From Ustilaginoidea virens (Eukaryota > Ascomycota > Sordariomycetes > Hypocreales > Clavicipitaceae), in NCBI RefSeq assembly GCF_000687475.1, contig NC_057318.1, positions 1-64,000 on the forward strand: DNA of 64,000 nucleotides. Reading direction: 5' to 3'. Shown piece by piece: positions 1 through 10,244 of the stretch. The notes below the pieces were generated by a model that saw only the letters and a program-made list of their open reading frames with translations, had not been told where the DNA came from and ran no database searches. The translations under genes were made by a program, and so were the position numbers. The first letter of the stretch is position 1. Each line of letters opens with the position of its first letter.

Positions 1-36
1 CCTAACCCTACCTAACCCTAACCCTAACCCTACCCT
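1..36. repeat. Terminal telomeric repeat tract (CCCTAA)n
   Basis: The first 36 bases are CCCTAA units with a few short variants (CCTA, CCCTA). The C-rich strand reads 5' to 3' into the window, so this is the left end of a chromosome and the G-rich 3' overhang would be on the minus strand. The tract is short, probably because the assembly stops inside the telomere. It joins the Penelope-like element directly. Confidence 0.95.
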
Positions 37-394
37 AACCCGAACACTAACCCTTAACCTAGGATTGCGTGCTCGGGTATTCTTCGGATATCCGTGACCA
101 CAGTTTGGTATAACTGTGGTGGCAGGCGCGTCGCGGCCCTGCTCACGTAAGCCAAGTGCCGCTTTACGGCGGCTGTGGCATTTGCTACGTACCTAAGGTA
201 GGCCGGCAGTAGCCGGGTTGGAGGCCTCCCTCCTGCCTATTTATTGCCGGTCTTCCCCTCACTATACTCTGCCCTGATGAGCCACAACACAGGCGAAACT
301 GAAAGAACTCTTCCTCAGGTCTTCAGTCGGCAACGTGTTTTTTGCTCATTTTTCTGCAAGTCAAAGCTGCCCTTTCCGCTATTCCTAACCCTAC
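37..394 (+). repeat. Upstream terminal direct repeat (pLTR copy 1)
   Basis: This 358-bp segment is repeated at 3756-4113, and I see no difference between the copies. It begins and ends with telomere-like sequence (degenerate around 45-60, CCTAACCCTAC at 384-394). It is rich in hairpins: 97-105 pairs perfectly with 112-120 (9 bp, 6-nt loop), and 158-161 pairs with 167-170. It carries the hammerhead ribozyme at 260-337 and leads directly into the RT gene, so it probably also holds the promoter. Penelope-like elements typically have such pseudo-LTRs, formed by partial tandem copies. Confidence 0.92.
260..337 (+). ncRNA. Hammerhead ribozyme, type I (copy 1)
   Basis: The conserved core is present in order. 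Stem I 5' strand TGCC at 270-273; CTGATGA at 274-280; stem II GCC 281-283 with GGC 292-294 closing an 8-nt loop; GAAA at 295-298; stem III CTGAA 299-303 with TTCAG 322-326; cleavage triplet GTC at 326-328; stem I 3' strand GGCA 329-332. An outer extension CAC 260-262 with GTG 335-337 can close stem I beyond an internal loop. Predicted self-cleavage is after 328. Hammerheads in terminal repeats are known from Penelope-like elements. The fold is by hand, but all invariant bases are present. Confidence 0.88.
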
Positions 395-407
395 TTTTAC
401 TTTGACA

Positions 408-3314
408 ATGGCACCTTCCTCAGTTCGGAGTTTGAACGTTGTTGATGCGTCCTCGTCGCTAGGACCCTCCCTTTCCAACGTGTCGGCCATCGGAGAGTTA
501 ATCAACATCGTTCCCCATTCTTGGCGCTCGTCCATCGGCAACTATCTCACGACAGTTTATCGGGTTGCCACTAAGCTATGCAATGTGCAGAACACCATAG
601 CACAATATGACAAGCACCATGCTGAGGGTTCCTTTCCAGCGTCCATCAAGAATGCTGTGAAGGATCCAAAAATCCAGTTCTCGAAAGAATTCCTTGGGTC
701 TGAAATTGGAAGCCTGGCTAACAACCATCTCCAGTCGGTCATCCACTCTGCGCGAAAGAACCTCCTCGAAGAAGCGCAAAAAAGAAAGAAAGAGGAACTC
801 GCCACCCTTCAGGGTTTGACTCATTTTCATGAGATAAACTGGAAGAAACTCGTTCTCGAGGTCGCTGAAAGGGTTGGAACAACGTTTAATGCGAATCCAA
901 TTGTGGATCAGTCGGGCACACAACTTAGCTGGAAAGGAACTGTGCCCGATGACATTAAACAGGATTGCAAGTTTCTTTGGACCAAAGGATCAACATTGCA
1001 CTTCAAAGCAGTGTCCCTTGCCAGAGCAATTGCAGATCGGTCCCTTGTTGAGAAGATCAAAATTCTGAATCTCAAAAAGGATACCGACACAGCCATGCGC
1101 GATGCAGACGTCGAGTCCTCCACCAGGGACGTTGTACGCGATGAGATGCAGACACAATTACGTCTCCTCAAAAAAGAGCTTCTCCAATCAATGGGTACGT
1201 CTTCAGACAAATGTCGGACAAGCCCAAATACTGATATCGTCATAAGGAAAAGCAAAAAAGCCCGCCTCTCAGAACAACAACAAAAAGAAAGGCGGCACGA
1301 ACCCCTCTCGAGTCAAGAAAGGGCCTGCCAAGAGCAAAGGCAAGAAGAATGCGAAAAATCGTTGACGGTTGCCGCATTTCTTCAAGAGTGTTCGAAGGAT
1401 TTTCGTCCGTGGGACCCGGACACATATCCATCTGTATATAGTCGCTTGACAGATCAGAGCAGAATGACGATTAACTTTGCGTTCGCACGCACTTGGGAGC
1501 TTGATTCATTACGAACAGCTTCCCCAGGCATTTTTAAACATACTTCAGTGACACTCCCAGAAGACATTGAATACATGCTTGCAGTTAATCATAAGTTCAT
1601 TTTTCATCAAGCACCATTACAAAATGACGTAGAGAAGGCTAAAGAAAGCCTCCGCCGCCGAATCCGAAATGCATATTTCTTTCGCGGAAAAGATAGCACG
1701 GAATATATCCCCAAATTCCACGTGCCCAATCCTGCATGGAACCCACCGCGTGCTTCACAAGCAATTGAACAAGGAATGGAGGCGGCAATGAAAGTGATTG
1801 ACACTCAAGTTGCGCAAGCACTCTCGGGCATTGCTCAAAATTCCACTGCCCAACATTTTGGCTCATGGGCAAAAGTTCAAGAGATACTTGCCAAAAACAA
1901 TTGGCTCGTAAAACTCACAGATAAAAATCTGGGACTTGCGGTATTTCCTGCGCATTGGTACGACACACAATGTCTCACAATGTTGGCCGATACTGTTACG
2001 TACAAGCCAGTCTTTGTGGATCCGACACAAGCTATCTATGACACATTGATTGATCAAGTGGCCAGTTGGCGGCTACCTCCGGCTATGGAGAGATACATTC
2101 TGAGAAAGACAAAAACGATCAAGCCACAATTCCATGCGATTCCAAAAGTACACAAGGATCCTTGGACACTACGGCCGATTGTCCCGTCACATTCGTGGGT
2201 CACTACGACCACCTCAGAGGTTATTGATTATTTGTGTCAGCCACTTCTCAAGCAATTCCCTTGGATTGTGAACTCGTCAAAAGAGGTGATCAATCAGATT
2301 GAGAAAGTGCGCACCCTTGGAACAGAACCAATTTGGATATTGACCGGTGATGTGACCGCGTTCTACACAAACATCCCTCCCAAACCTTGCTCCAAAATGC
2401 TGGGCAAAATATGGGAAGTGTTCTGCAAGGAGTCGTCTATTTCGTCGCGCGCCATCAAACAAATGGTCCGCTTTGTAATGGACAACAATTTTCTAGAGTA
2501 CAGAGGGCAAACTTTCCATCAGATGAACGGTTTGGCAATTGGCACGGCTTGCGCCCCAGTTGTGGCCAACCTTTATGCTGCATGGTACGAAAGGAAAGCC
2601 CGGGTATGCCATCAAAATGGAGTTCTAATGTACGTCCGTTACATTGATGACATTCTTTGTCTTTTTCAAGGCACTGCACTCGATGCTAAGGCGCTCTGTG
2701 AGAACCTGAAGATCGGGCCACTCCGCATTAGCTGGTCGCATTCGTTGGAACGAAATGAGTTTCTTGACATTGAAATGTTAAGGATGCCCAACATTAGCCC
2801 GCGTGTGCTCCACACCAGGCTCTTTCGCAAACCAATGAATCGACATCTCTACATTCCCTGGTCGTCGGCTCACCCTTCACATGTGAAGAAAGGCTTTGTC
2901 AAAGCCGAGCTCATACGATTTGCCATTATTTGCTCCACTTACGAGTACTTTGCAGATGCTCGAAAAGAATTTTATGGCAATCTGCGCAGGAGGGGATATC
3001 CTGCACAGACACTGGAAGAATGGTTTAAGCAAGTGACTTATGACAATCGGCAAGCGCTTCTCGTCTTCCGCAAAAAAGATGAAAGCAAAGTGCCTTTAAT
3101 GTTGTCAGGCCATTACAATCCAGTGTGGGACTATGTAGATGTCAAGAAGGTGATCACGGAAGCAAGAAGGTTCTGGGTCAAGGAAGAGCTGCCGAACGCC
3201 CTGCAAGAACCGCTCATCCGGAGCCTTGGTCGTACTAAGAGTCTCTTTGACTTAATGTCGACATGGAATAAGACAGTGTTGCTCTCAATTTCGGACATTG
3301 CGGAAGAAGGTTAG
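408..3314 (+). CDS. Penelope-like reverse transcriptase (no endonuclease domain)
   Basis: A 968-aa uninterrupted protein. I start at the ATG at 408 because the 22 codons before it have no ATG. The N-terminal ~480 residues are an element-specific extension, lysine- and glutamine-rich around residues 270-330 with a basic patch (RKSKKAR). RT motifs follow in order: DKNLGLAV from residue 505; PQFHAIPKVHKDP at 573; TGDVTAFYTNIP with catalytic D648; GLAIGTACAP at 708; and YIDD with catalytic D747 and D748. Then come a FLDIEML motif and a thumb-like region. The C-terminus ends shortly after, with no GIY-YIG or CCHH endonuclease motif. This layout and the telomeric setting match Athena/Coprina-type enzymes, related to telomerase, which copy their RNA onto exposed telomere ends. 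No missing catalytic residue and no internal stop, so probably functional. Confidence 0.93.
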   Translation: MAPSSVRSLNVVDASSSLGPSLSNVSAIGELINIVPHSWRSSIGNYLTTVYRVATKLCNVQNTIAQYDKHHAEGSFPASIKNAVKDPKIQFSKEFLGSEIGSLANNHLQSVIHSARKNLLEEAQKRKKEELATLQGLTHFHEINWKKLVLEVAERVGTTFNANPIVDQSGTQLSWKGTVPDDIKQDCKFLWTKGSTLHFKAVSLARAIADRSLVEKIKILNLKKDTDTAMRDADVESSTRDVVRDEMQTQLRLLKKELLQSMGTSSDKCRTSPNTDIVIRKSKKARLSEQQQKERRHEPLSSQERACQEQRQEECEKSLTVAAFLQECSKDFRPWDPDTYPSVYSRLTDQSRMTINFAFARTWELDSLRTASPGIFKHTSVTLPEDIEYMLAVNHKFIFHQAPLQNDVEKAKESLRRRIRNAYFFRGKDSTEYIPKFHVPNPAWNPPRASQAIEQGMEAAMKVIDTQVAQALSGIAQNSTAQHFGSWAKVQEILAKNNWLVKLTDKNLGLAVFPAHWYDTQCLTMLADTVTYKPVFVDPTQAIYDTLIDQVASWRLPPAMERYILRKTKTIKPQFHAIPKVHKDPWTLRPIVPSHSWVTTTTSEVIDYLCQPLLKQFPWIVNSSKEVINQIEKVRTLGTEPIWILTGDVTAFYTNIPPKPCSKMLGKIWEVFCKESSISSRAIKQMVRFVMDNNFLEYRGQTFHQMNGLAIGTACAPVVANLYAAWYERKARVCHQNGVLMYVRYIDDILCLFQGTALDAKALCENLKIGPLRISWSHSLERNEFLDIEMLRMPNISPRVLHTRLFRKPMNRHLYIPWSSAHPSHVKKGFVKAELIRFAIICSTYEYFADARKEFYGNLRRRGYPAQTLEEWFKQVTYDNRQALLVFRKKDESKVPLMLSGHYNPVWDYVDVKKVITEARRFWVKEELPNALQEPLIRSLGRTKSLFDLMSTWNKTVLLSISDIAEEG

Positions 3315-3755
3315 TAAAGCCGAACGGAAAGGGTGTGTCGGCAAGGTGCCTTTGCTGCAAAGCAAGAGGGCGAGGTTGGCCGATTCGCCGAAACACAAGG
3401 CCACGTCACACCTCGGCGACCTGGGAGACGCCGGTCAAGGTCCGTTCCCTGGTTTTGAACACCGCTTCCAGTCGTGGCTGCATGGGATTTGCGGCATTTT
3501 TCCTCGTACACTTGAGACAGCAAACAGAGTCCGTTTGGACTGGTGCCTTTGGGAAGGTACTCGCCGCAGGTGTGCACGCAAGTGTCGCCTGCGTGGAAGC
3601 TGTGTCCCCACGTTGCATAAGTTCTCAGACAGTGACTTTGAAAATGCGCATTGATTGTCGCAGACCGACTCTAGGTAATGCCCGTCGCAATTGAGTTTTC
3701 GACATTCCACTTGACATAAATCCTTGGGAGGTAAGGGAGTTGTGGTGTCGGTTCA
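3315..3755 (+). other. 3' region of the Penelope-like element
   Basis: This 441-bp stretch lies between the RT stop codon and the second terminal repeat. Short open frames exist on both strands (up to about 119 codons), but they overlap, look like nothing known and have no start context, so I read it as 3' untranslated sequence. Its last bases (3741-3759) join the terminal repeat where copy 1 instead has telomeric repeats. Confidence 0.7.
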
Positions 3756-4113
3756 AACCCGAACACTAACCCTTAACCTAGGATTGCGTGCTCGGGTATT
3801 CTTCGGATATCCGTGACCACAGTTTGGTATAACTGTGGTGGCAGGCGCGTCGCGGCCCTGCTCACGTAAGCCAAGTGCCGCTTTACGGCGGCTGTGGCAT
3901 TTGCTACGTACCTAAGGTAGGCCGGCAGTAGCCGGGTTGGAGGCCTCCCTCCTGCCTATTTATTGCCGGTCTTCCCCTCACTATACTCTGCCCTGATGAG
4001 CCACAACACAGGCGAAACTGAAAGAACTCTTCCTCAGGTCTTCAGTCGGCAACGTGTTTTTTGCTCATTTTTCTGCAAGTCAAAGCTGCCCTTTCCGCTA
4101 TTCCTAACCCTAC
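3756..4113 (+). repeat. Downstream terminal direct repeat (pLTR copy 2)
   Basis: Second copy of the 358-bp repeat at 37-394; every block I compared is identical. It ends in CCTAACCCTAC, which merges into the inner telomeric tract. The RNA 3' end therefore contains sequence that could base-pair with the G-rich telomere overhang. Confidence 0.92.
3979..4056 (+). ncRNA. Hammerhead ribozyme, type I (copy 2)
   Basis: Exact second copy of the ribozyme at 260-337, shifted by 3719 bp: CTGATGA at 3993-3999, GAAA at 4014-4017, predicted cleavage after 4047. Cleavage at both sites would release a 3719-nt unit-length RNA (329-4047) containing the whole RT gene with a 79-nt leader. Confidence 0.88.
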
Positions 4114-4199
4114 CCTAACCCTAACCCTAACCCTAACCCTAACCCTAACCCTAACCCTAACCCTACCCTAACCCTAACCCTAACCCTACTAACCCTAAC
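4114..4199. repeat. Inner telomeric repeat tract
   Basis: About 86 bp of CCCTAA repeats with occasional CCCTA and CTACTAA variants, in the same orientation as the terminal tract. It continues the telomere-like end of the Penelope element and abuts a broken copia element at 4200. It is most simply an older chromosome end that was later capped by the Penelope element. Confidence 0.93.
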
Positions 4200-6250
4200 G
4201 ATAGTTAGACTAATACTATAGAGCCTATCGACCTTAATAATGCTACGAAGATATAGCTACACAACTGTATCGCGTTCCTTATAGATACCTATAAGGAAAA
4301 TACCTACCTGGATGATGATCTCTAGGAATAATTCCGTGAGGATTATAGCGAGTGGAATAAAGCCCTATTCTGCCGTATCAACGCTTAGGTTTTACAGCAA
4401 TTCCGCTTAATATTACGGGAACGCAGCGTATATATTGGAGTATCGGGTTCCCTAACAATACTAACCCTATTTAAATGCCTTTAATAACAATAGAATCCAT
4501 AATGGCCTCAAGAGGAAGTAACCCGATAACTTACTCATAGCATATTCCTATCCCGGCTTAACCCTACCAGGGAAACCTTACTACCCATCGGTAATACCGA
4601 GTAAGAGATATAAAGGCTTCAAAATACGCCCTTACATATACGCATAAGGCCCTTATTATTATTATTACAAGCCCCCACAATAGTTATACGAATACCCTTA
4701 CTAAGGCTCGCATTACGGCTCTTATAAGCCCCGTCAACGCTAAGGAACTTTATCATACTAATGGTACGATCATAGTCATAACAACCTATCGTCCCCCCCT
4801 TTATATCGAAAAAGCCCCTTGACCCTGCCCTTACCGATAAAGAAAGGGGCCGGTCCTAATAACCAAAAGGGAAGACGCCTATTTACAATAGGCCGCTATT
4901 CGAAACAGGGGAAAACTCCCATTATTAATAATATGCAACGGCCGATAATTACAGCCTATAAGACCGACCCGATTAATTATATCAACCTAGGGATTATACC
5001 CCTAGCTAAGGCGGCTATCTTAATGCCCCTCGAGGTTATAATATGCCTAATAGAGGCCGAGTTATAGGCCCCGATGATATGCTTCCTTCAATAGAGGACC
5101 CCAATAATAATACCCTCTAAGCTAATGCCGCCCCTAATACTAGATATTACGAATCGCGGTATTACGGCCTATAGGCCCTAATGCCTCATCCTTATCCAAT
5201 AATACCAAAAATAGGCATGGCACCCGGCCTTTCCCGTTAATATCGCCCTACTCAGGCCGATAAACGGACGGTTTTAAAAGGAGTATCGATAAACCCAGAC
5301 CGACCCAGATTATAGGATAACCTAATAAGAGATCCCGCCAGCCTGCCATAAGGCAACCGATAAGCTATTCCAGAATACCCTCCGGAAGATTATACCCGAA
5401 AAGCCTATGCAGAGGCCGGGTTTAATAATATATCGAAGAAGATATCTGACCTCTTACGCAGCTATTGCATAGAAGATAGATATAGCGGCAAAATGGATGA
5501 CTTTATTATACCAAAAGTTATCTCTTTTAAGAGCAAATGCCGCCTACTAGGATTACCCGATAATATATTAGCTAGAGCCTTCTAAATCATACTCATCGGC
5601 GATACTAAGACCTATTACTTTGATAACATTAAATATATTCGCAATACCCTTACTTTTAACGATATAGTCCGCAAAATCAAGAGCTATTTCGAAAATAAGA
5701 GCATAGAGTAATTCTATTTGCACTATTGGAATAGAATAATGCTCTAATCAACTATTGCGAAACATCCCGATAAGTTAAAGTTAGAATGCCTTAACATCCT
5801 ACTAGAGGAACTTTAACGCCTATATCATAGTCTTTTTCCCCCCTTTATAGCTAATATAGAGCTTTATCGGCAAATACTTAACGCTATAAGGGATACCCCT
5901 AAGTATAGCTAGGCCTTATATCGTTATGCCCCTACATTCGAAGGCCTTACTACTAACCTACGGCGATCCCTTTCTATTTACAAGTCGGTCTATATAAATC
6001 AACAATATCATTTCCTTCAATAGCAATAACATCACGATACTGACGATATTGATGACAATATAGCGCTGTTTATAGACCGTAGATATAGTCAATCTAACGA
6101 TCGGCACTAACGCCCTCAACGCCGATTCAGCCTATAGCAGCAGTATTAACGGCAACAATAAAATCGCGCCTTTCCAGCCAGGCCCCGTCAAAGACGTTGC
6201 TTTATTTATAATAAATTAGGATATTAGTCATCCAACCATACTGATAAAGA
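4200..6250 (+). pseudogene. Copia-1a gag relic with zinc knuckle
   Basis: Degenerate gag coding region with stops in all frames. Its sequence can be followed in Copia-1c (12600-13350), Copia-1d (22700-24600, reverse strand) and Copia-1b. Near 6186-6240 a nucleic-acid-binding zinc knuckle of type CFIxNKLG..SSNH is still readable, with one cysteine lost. An open stretch at 4819-5067 is only a surviving piece of this frame. Confidence 0.7.
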
Positions 6251-6639
6251 GCAATAAGAATCAAAGGCATAATAGCTAAAGAACCGTTCTAATTATACCG
6301 CCCCTAATGATAAGAAATTCCGCATTTTCCTATAGGAATATAAGGGGCCCGCGTAAGGCCTTAAAGATGCCGATTTTGATAATATCGTTAAAGATATTAA
6401 AGTTATAATAGCAGGGGATGCATAATAGGATGCAGAGAATGCTATTACACCACAAATTATAGCTACTTAGTACTTCCTAGCCCCTATGCAAATAGAACTA
6501 TCACCTTCTTTATCTATCGAAATATTGCAAGCCCTATAGGATGAATTATACTGATATGCCTTCTTATAGATTAATCCCTTCCGAATGCCCTTACTACTAT
6601 TAGACTATAATTCTGCCTTTTTAGAAGAAGAATGCTATA

Positions 6640-9600
6640 GTGACTATATATTCCGCGGAATCCTACCGGATACCGGCGCCTCCAGCCTATCTATAGCAGG
6701 CATAGGTTAAGCAAGAGCCCTAATAAGATTAATAAAATCTTTAACGATTGAGTCAATAGATACACAATATACCATTAATTTCGGAGTAGGTTCTGCTATA
6801 TCTTTTAGTATATTAAATATCCTAACGATATTCAGTAATATCCCCTTCTACGTTCTTAATAGTAGCACCCCCTTTCTCTATTCTATTATAGATATAGATA
6901 GGATGGGCGTAAAGCTAAATAATATTGATAACTTACTTATTAAAGGGGATATTAAGGTTCTAATTATTAGGAAATAGAGACATCTATAGTGGACTCTTAA
7001 TGCCATAGATACTGCTGCCTTCTACCTCTTATTATAGGAAATCCGTCAGCTTCATCGTCGATTTGGGCACCCCTCTATCAATAGGCTTACTAAATTGCTT
7101 TAGCAGGCTGGTTATAATGATATTGATCGCAACATTATCGAAAGCATCACCTATATATGTTATTAATGCTAAATGAACGCAAAAGCACCCAGCCGATTTA
7201 AATTCACACTAAAGGATAACTGCTAATTTAACTATAAGATAATTATAGATATCCTTTACATTAATAATCGGCCGGTATTATATATCGTGGATGCTACAAT
7301 AAGCTTTTAGGCAGCTAGGTTCCTTGATCTATAAAGATAGAAGGCCTAAGATATTTAGAATGCCCTTAAGGAATACTAGATTAATACCTATTTTAGCCCG
7401 CCGGATTAGATAGTTTATAATGCCGGACCCAACTTCGCTTCTGCCGAATTCCGTTATAATGCCCGGCTTCTATCTATTAATATAGATAAAATTCCCATAG
7501 AAGCCTATAATAGTATCGGCAAAGTCGAGAGATATTACGCCCCATTACGCAGAGCCTATACCATTATTAATAAAGAAATAGGCGACCTATTAATAAGGGA
7601 ATAGAAACTACAGCTAGCTATTAAAGCCGTTAACGATTCTGCTAAGCCTAACAGCCTAATACCTACGTTACTAATCTTTAGAGCGTATCCCCGACTTATA
7701 GATAATTCACCTCCTAGCTTATTAGTATCATAATGCGCCTTAATATTACGAAAGGCCACTAATAAAGCTAGGAAATGCCTCGCTAAGCGATAAGTTCACG
7801 ATGCCCTCACCTAATAGAATGGCCCGGACATATAGCCTATCTACCGACTACCCCTATAATCCGACGTACGGGTATAAAGAGAAAAGGGTAGATAGCATAA
7901 GCCGTACCGGCTAATCAGCCTCAAAGGTAAGACCTATATTATGCAAATGCCATATGGCCCTATTAAGTTCCGGTTAATAGTCGTTAAGCCTTATAACTAC
8001 GACCTTAATAGCGATCCCGCTGCCAATAATGCCGAAGATATCATTTATGCCAAAGGACCGGCCCGCCCCGGCCGGATGGAAGTCAGGATACCGGCTGCAG
8101 CCGCACCTCTAGCCGCAATAACACCTGCAGCCGTAATATATCCGCCACTAGCCACTGGCTCTAATCAAGCCAGGCCGCTATCACTATTACCAGCAAGGGT
8201 AGTATCCGACGTCATAATCAATAAGGACTAAGAAGAAGCTCTCGTCAACGCTATAGCTTCTAATACCATTATTAACATCTCTTTCCTAACCGCGAAAGAG
8301 CAAGCCAACCTGCAGCTTACTAGTCAATTACATCAAGAAGGGAAGATTATAACCTTAGGAGACCCCTTCGAATAGTCTAACCGTATAAAGGTAAAAGCGT
8401 TATAGGCCCGCGATATATTCCGATTTATTACCTTTAATATCGGTAAACATAAAGCCTAACGTCTCTTTAACTTACATATAATACGAGAGATTAAGGGCAA
8501 AGGCATGGATATACTATATGAGAAGTCACAACTCGTCATACAAGGTCATAGTAATAATAAAAAGCAATTAATATTAACTTAGTCCCCTGCAATCCAACAG
8601 GCTAGTCAACGGTTACTTATATCATTAGCCCCATCACTACAACACTCTTACGGCTTATTCCTCTAGATACGTAATATCATATAGGCTTACGTGCAATCAT
8701 CTACCACCCTCAACAGATCGATTATCGCCAAATTACCCAAGCAAATAGCTCACCAATACCCTAATAATACGATCATAGAAGTAGTAAAGCCACTATACAG
8801 AATAGCTAAGGCAGGCACCTATTAGTGGGCGACATACTTCCGGCACCATCGCGAGAAGTTAGGCATAACTATATCGACCTATAACCCCTATTTACTAATA
8901 TCTACTAACGTTCCTAACTATACTAGCGATACCATATGCTTCAGTATCGTAGGTATGCAGACTAACGATACCCTCGGCCTAAGTGACAATGCCTTCTTCT
9001 AATAGGAAGAATTAGAGCTTACTAAGGCAGGCTTTAACGCCAAGCCCAAGACGAAGCTATCACTAACCGTGCCCCTAATATTCAACAGATGCATACTAAC
9101 GGCTACTTCCGACGGCATAATAACATTATGCCAGAAAGGTCAAAACAAGAAGATCGCGACCATCGACAAGAATACACCCACAGCACAGCATAATTATATC
9201 GAATAACGCACTCGCGGCGCTTACGTGGCTACGGTCTACTAGCCTAAGGCATCTTTTAACCTATCTATCGCGGCACAATATTAGCAACCTGACCCTAACG
9301 ATATCGTAAAATTAAATAAGCGCCTTTAATAGCAGCGTAATAACCAAGATCGTGGCTTACGGTATATCAATCTAGCCCTTACTACAGCCAAGCTCTTTAT
9401 ATTTATTGACGGATCCTTTGCCAATAACAAAGATTTAAGCTCCCAGATTAGATATATTATTATGCTAAGGAATAAAGAAGAGGATAACCCTACAGATAAT
9501 ACCTTCCTACTAACCAGTAATATCGTTACTTATAGCTCTACAAAAAGTAAGCATATAATACGCAGCGCACTCGCTTCGGAGCTATATAGTATAGTACAAA

Positions 9601-9945
9601 GGGTCGATATCGTATATACAATAGGCACGACCCTCAATATAATTACTAGCAGGCTAAAATTGCCGAAGATCCCCACAGTTGTATATACAGATTCGTTTTC
9701 GTTATACAAATGCCTTATCAAGCTAGGTACTACTAAGGAAAAGAGGCTTATAATAGATATCATAGCCCTACGACAGTCATACGAGCGCCGGGAAATCTAT
9801 AAGATTCGCTAAATCAACGGGAATAATAACCTCGCCGATACAATAACTAAGGGAACGCCTAATAAAGCCCTTAAGACCTTCATCGACCAAAATAAGGCTA
9901 TTATACATATAGAAGGGTGGGTAAAGAGGCCGGTCAATATTTAAC
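6640..9945 (+). pseudogene. Copia-1a pol relic (protease, integrase, RT, RNase H)
   Basis: Broken polyprotein whose domains are recognisable in order. Aspartic protease LPDTGASSLS at about 6663-6700. Pre-integrase zinc motif LHRRFGHPS near 7050. Integrase core from about 7220 (DILYINNRPVLYIVDA), with the fungal-copia linker GPIKFRLIVVKPY at 7950-7995. RT region about 8240-9200. RNase H about 9390-9945, including an open block at 9462-9812 and the ending NNLADTITKGTPNKAL. Many sense glutamine codons are TAG/TAA, so it cannot be translated. Confidence 0.8.
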
Positions 9946-10244
9946 TGCGTTTGGAAGGTATTGGTGATATTATAGGTGGCAAGTGTATAGATTTTTCTAT
10001 GTTCAATGTTATATACATTTATTGCTTTTACTACGTTTACTGCTGCCCCTTTTTACCCCTTTATTTCGGCTGCGATATTCAACATACCGGCTGTACAGTA
10101 TGATCCTATACAAGCCGGCCGCGCGGCGCGATAGCGTTATCGGCGGCATAACCTGCCGAGACCGCGCCGCACTTTCTTTTCTATATATGCGCCTTACATC
10201 CTAGCGATTCCGATGTTTGCTTCTATAAAAAGAGAAGCTGCCAG

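Larger units (their letters stand above)
37..4113 (+). mobile_element. Telomeric Penelope-like element, endonuclease-deficient type
   Basis: A complete Penelope-like retroelement: direct terminal repeats (37-394 and 3756-4113, offset 3719 bp), one long reverse transcriptase gene (408-3314), a 441-bp 3' region, and a hammerhead ribozyme in each terminal repeat. Telomeric repeats flank it on both sides and there is no target duplication. No GIY-YIG domain follows the RT, so it belongs with the endonuclease-lacking Athena/Coprina type, which is known to attach to chromosome ends. Its sense orientation puts the RNA 3' end against the inner telomeric tract, which is the geometry expected for priming by the telomere's G-rich 3' end. 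Unlike everything to its right it shows no stop-codon erosion, so it arrived recently. Confidence 0.92.

Noticed and set aside
3298..3710. Overlapping ORFs of 88-119 codons after the Penelope RT gene
   Set aside because: Three frames and both strands are open over the same bases, with no recognisable product; read as 3' untranslated sequence.
3741..3770. TGGTGTCGGTTCAAACC at the join to the second Penelope terminal repeat, looking like a complement to a tRNA 3' end
   Set aside because: Penelope elements do not use tRNA primers, no complete tRNA cloverleaf is present, and 19 bases with partial T-arm resemblance can be chance.
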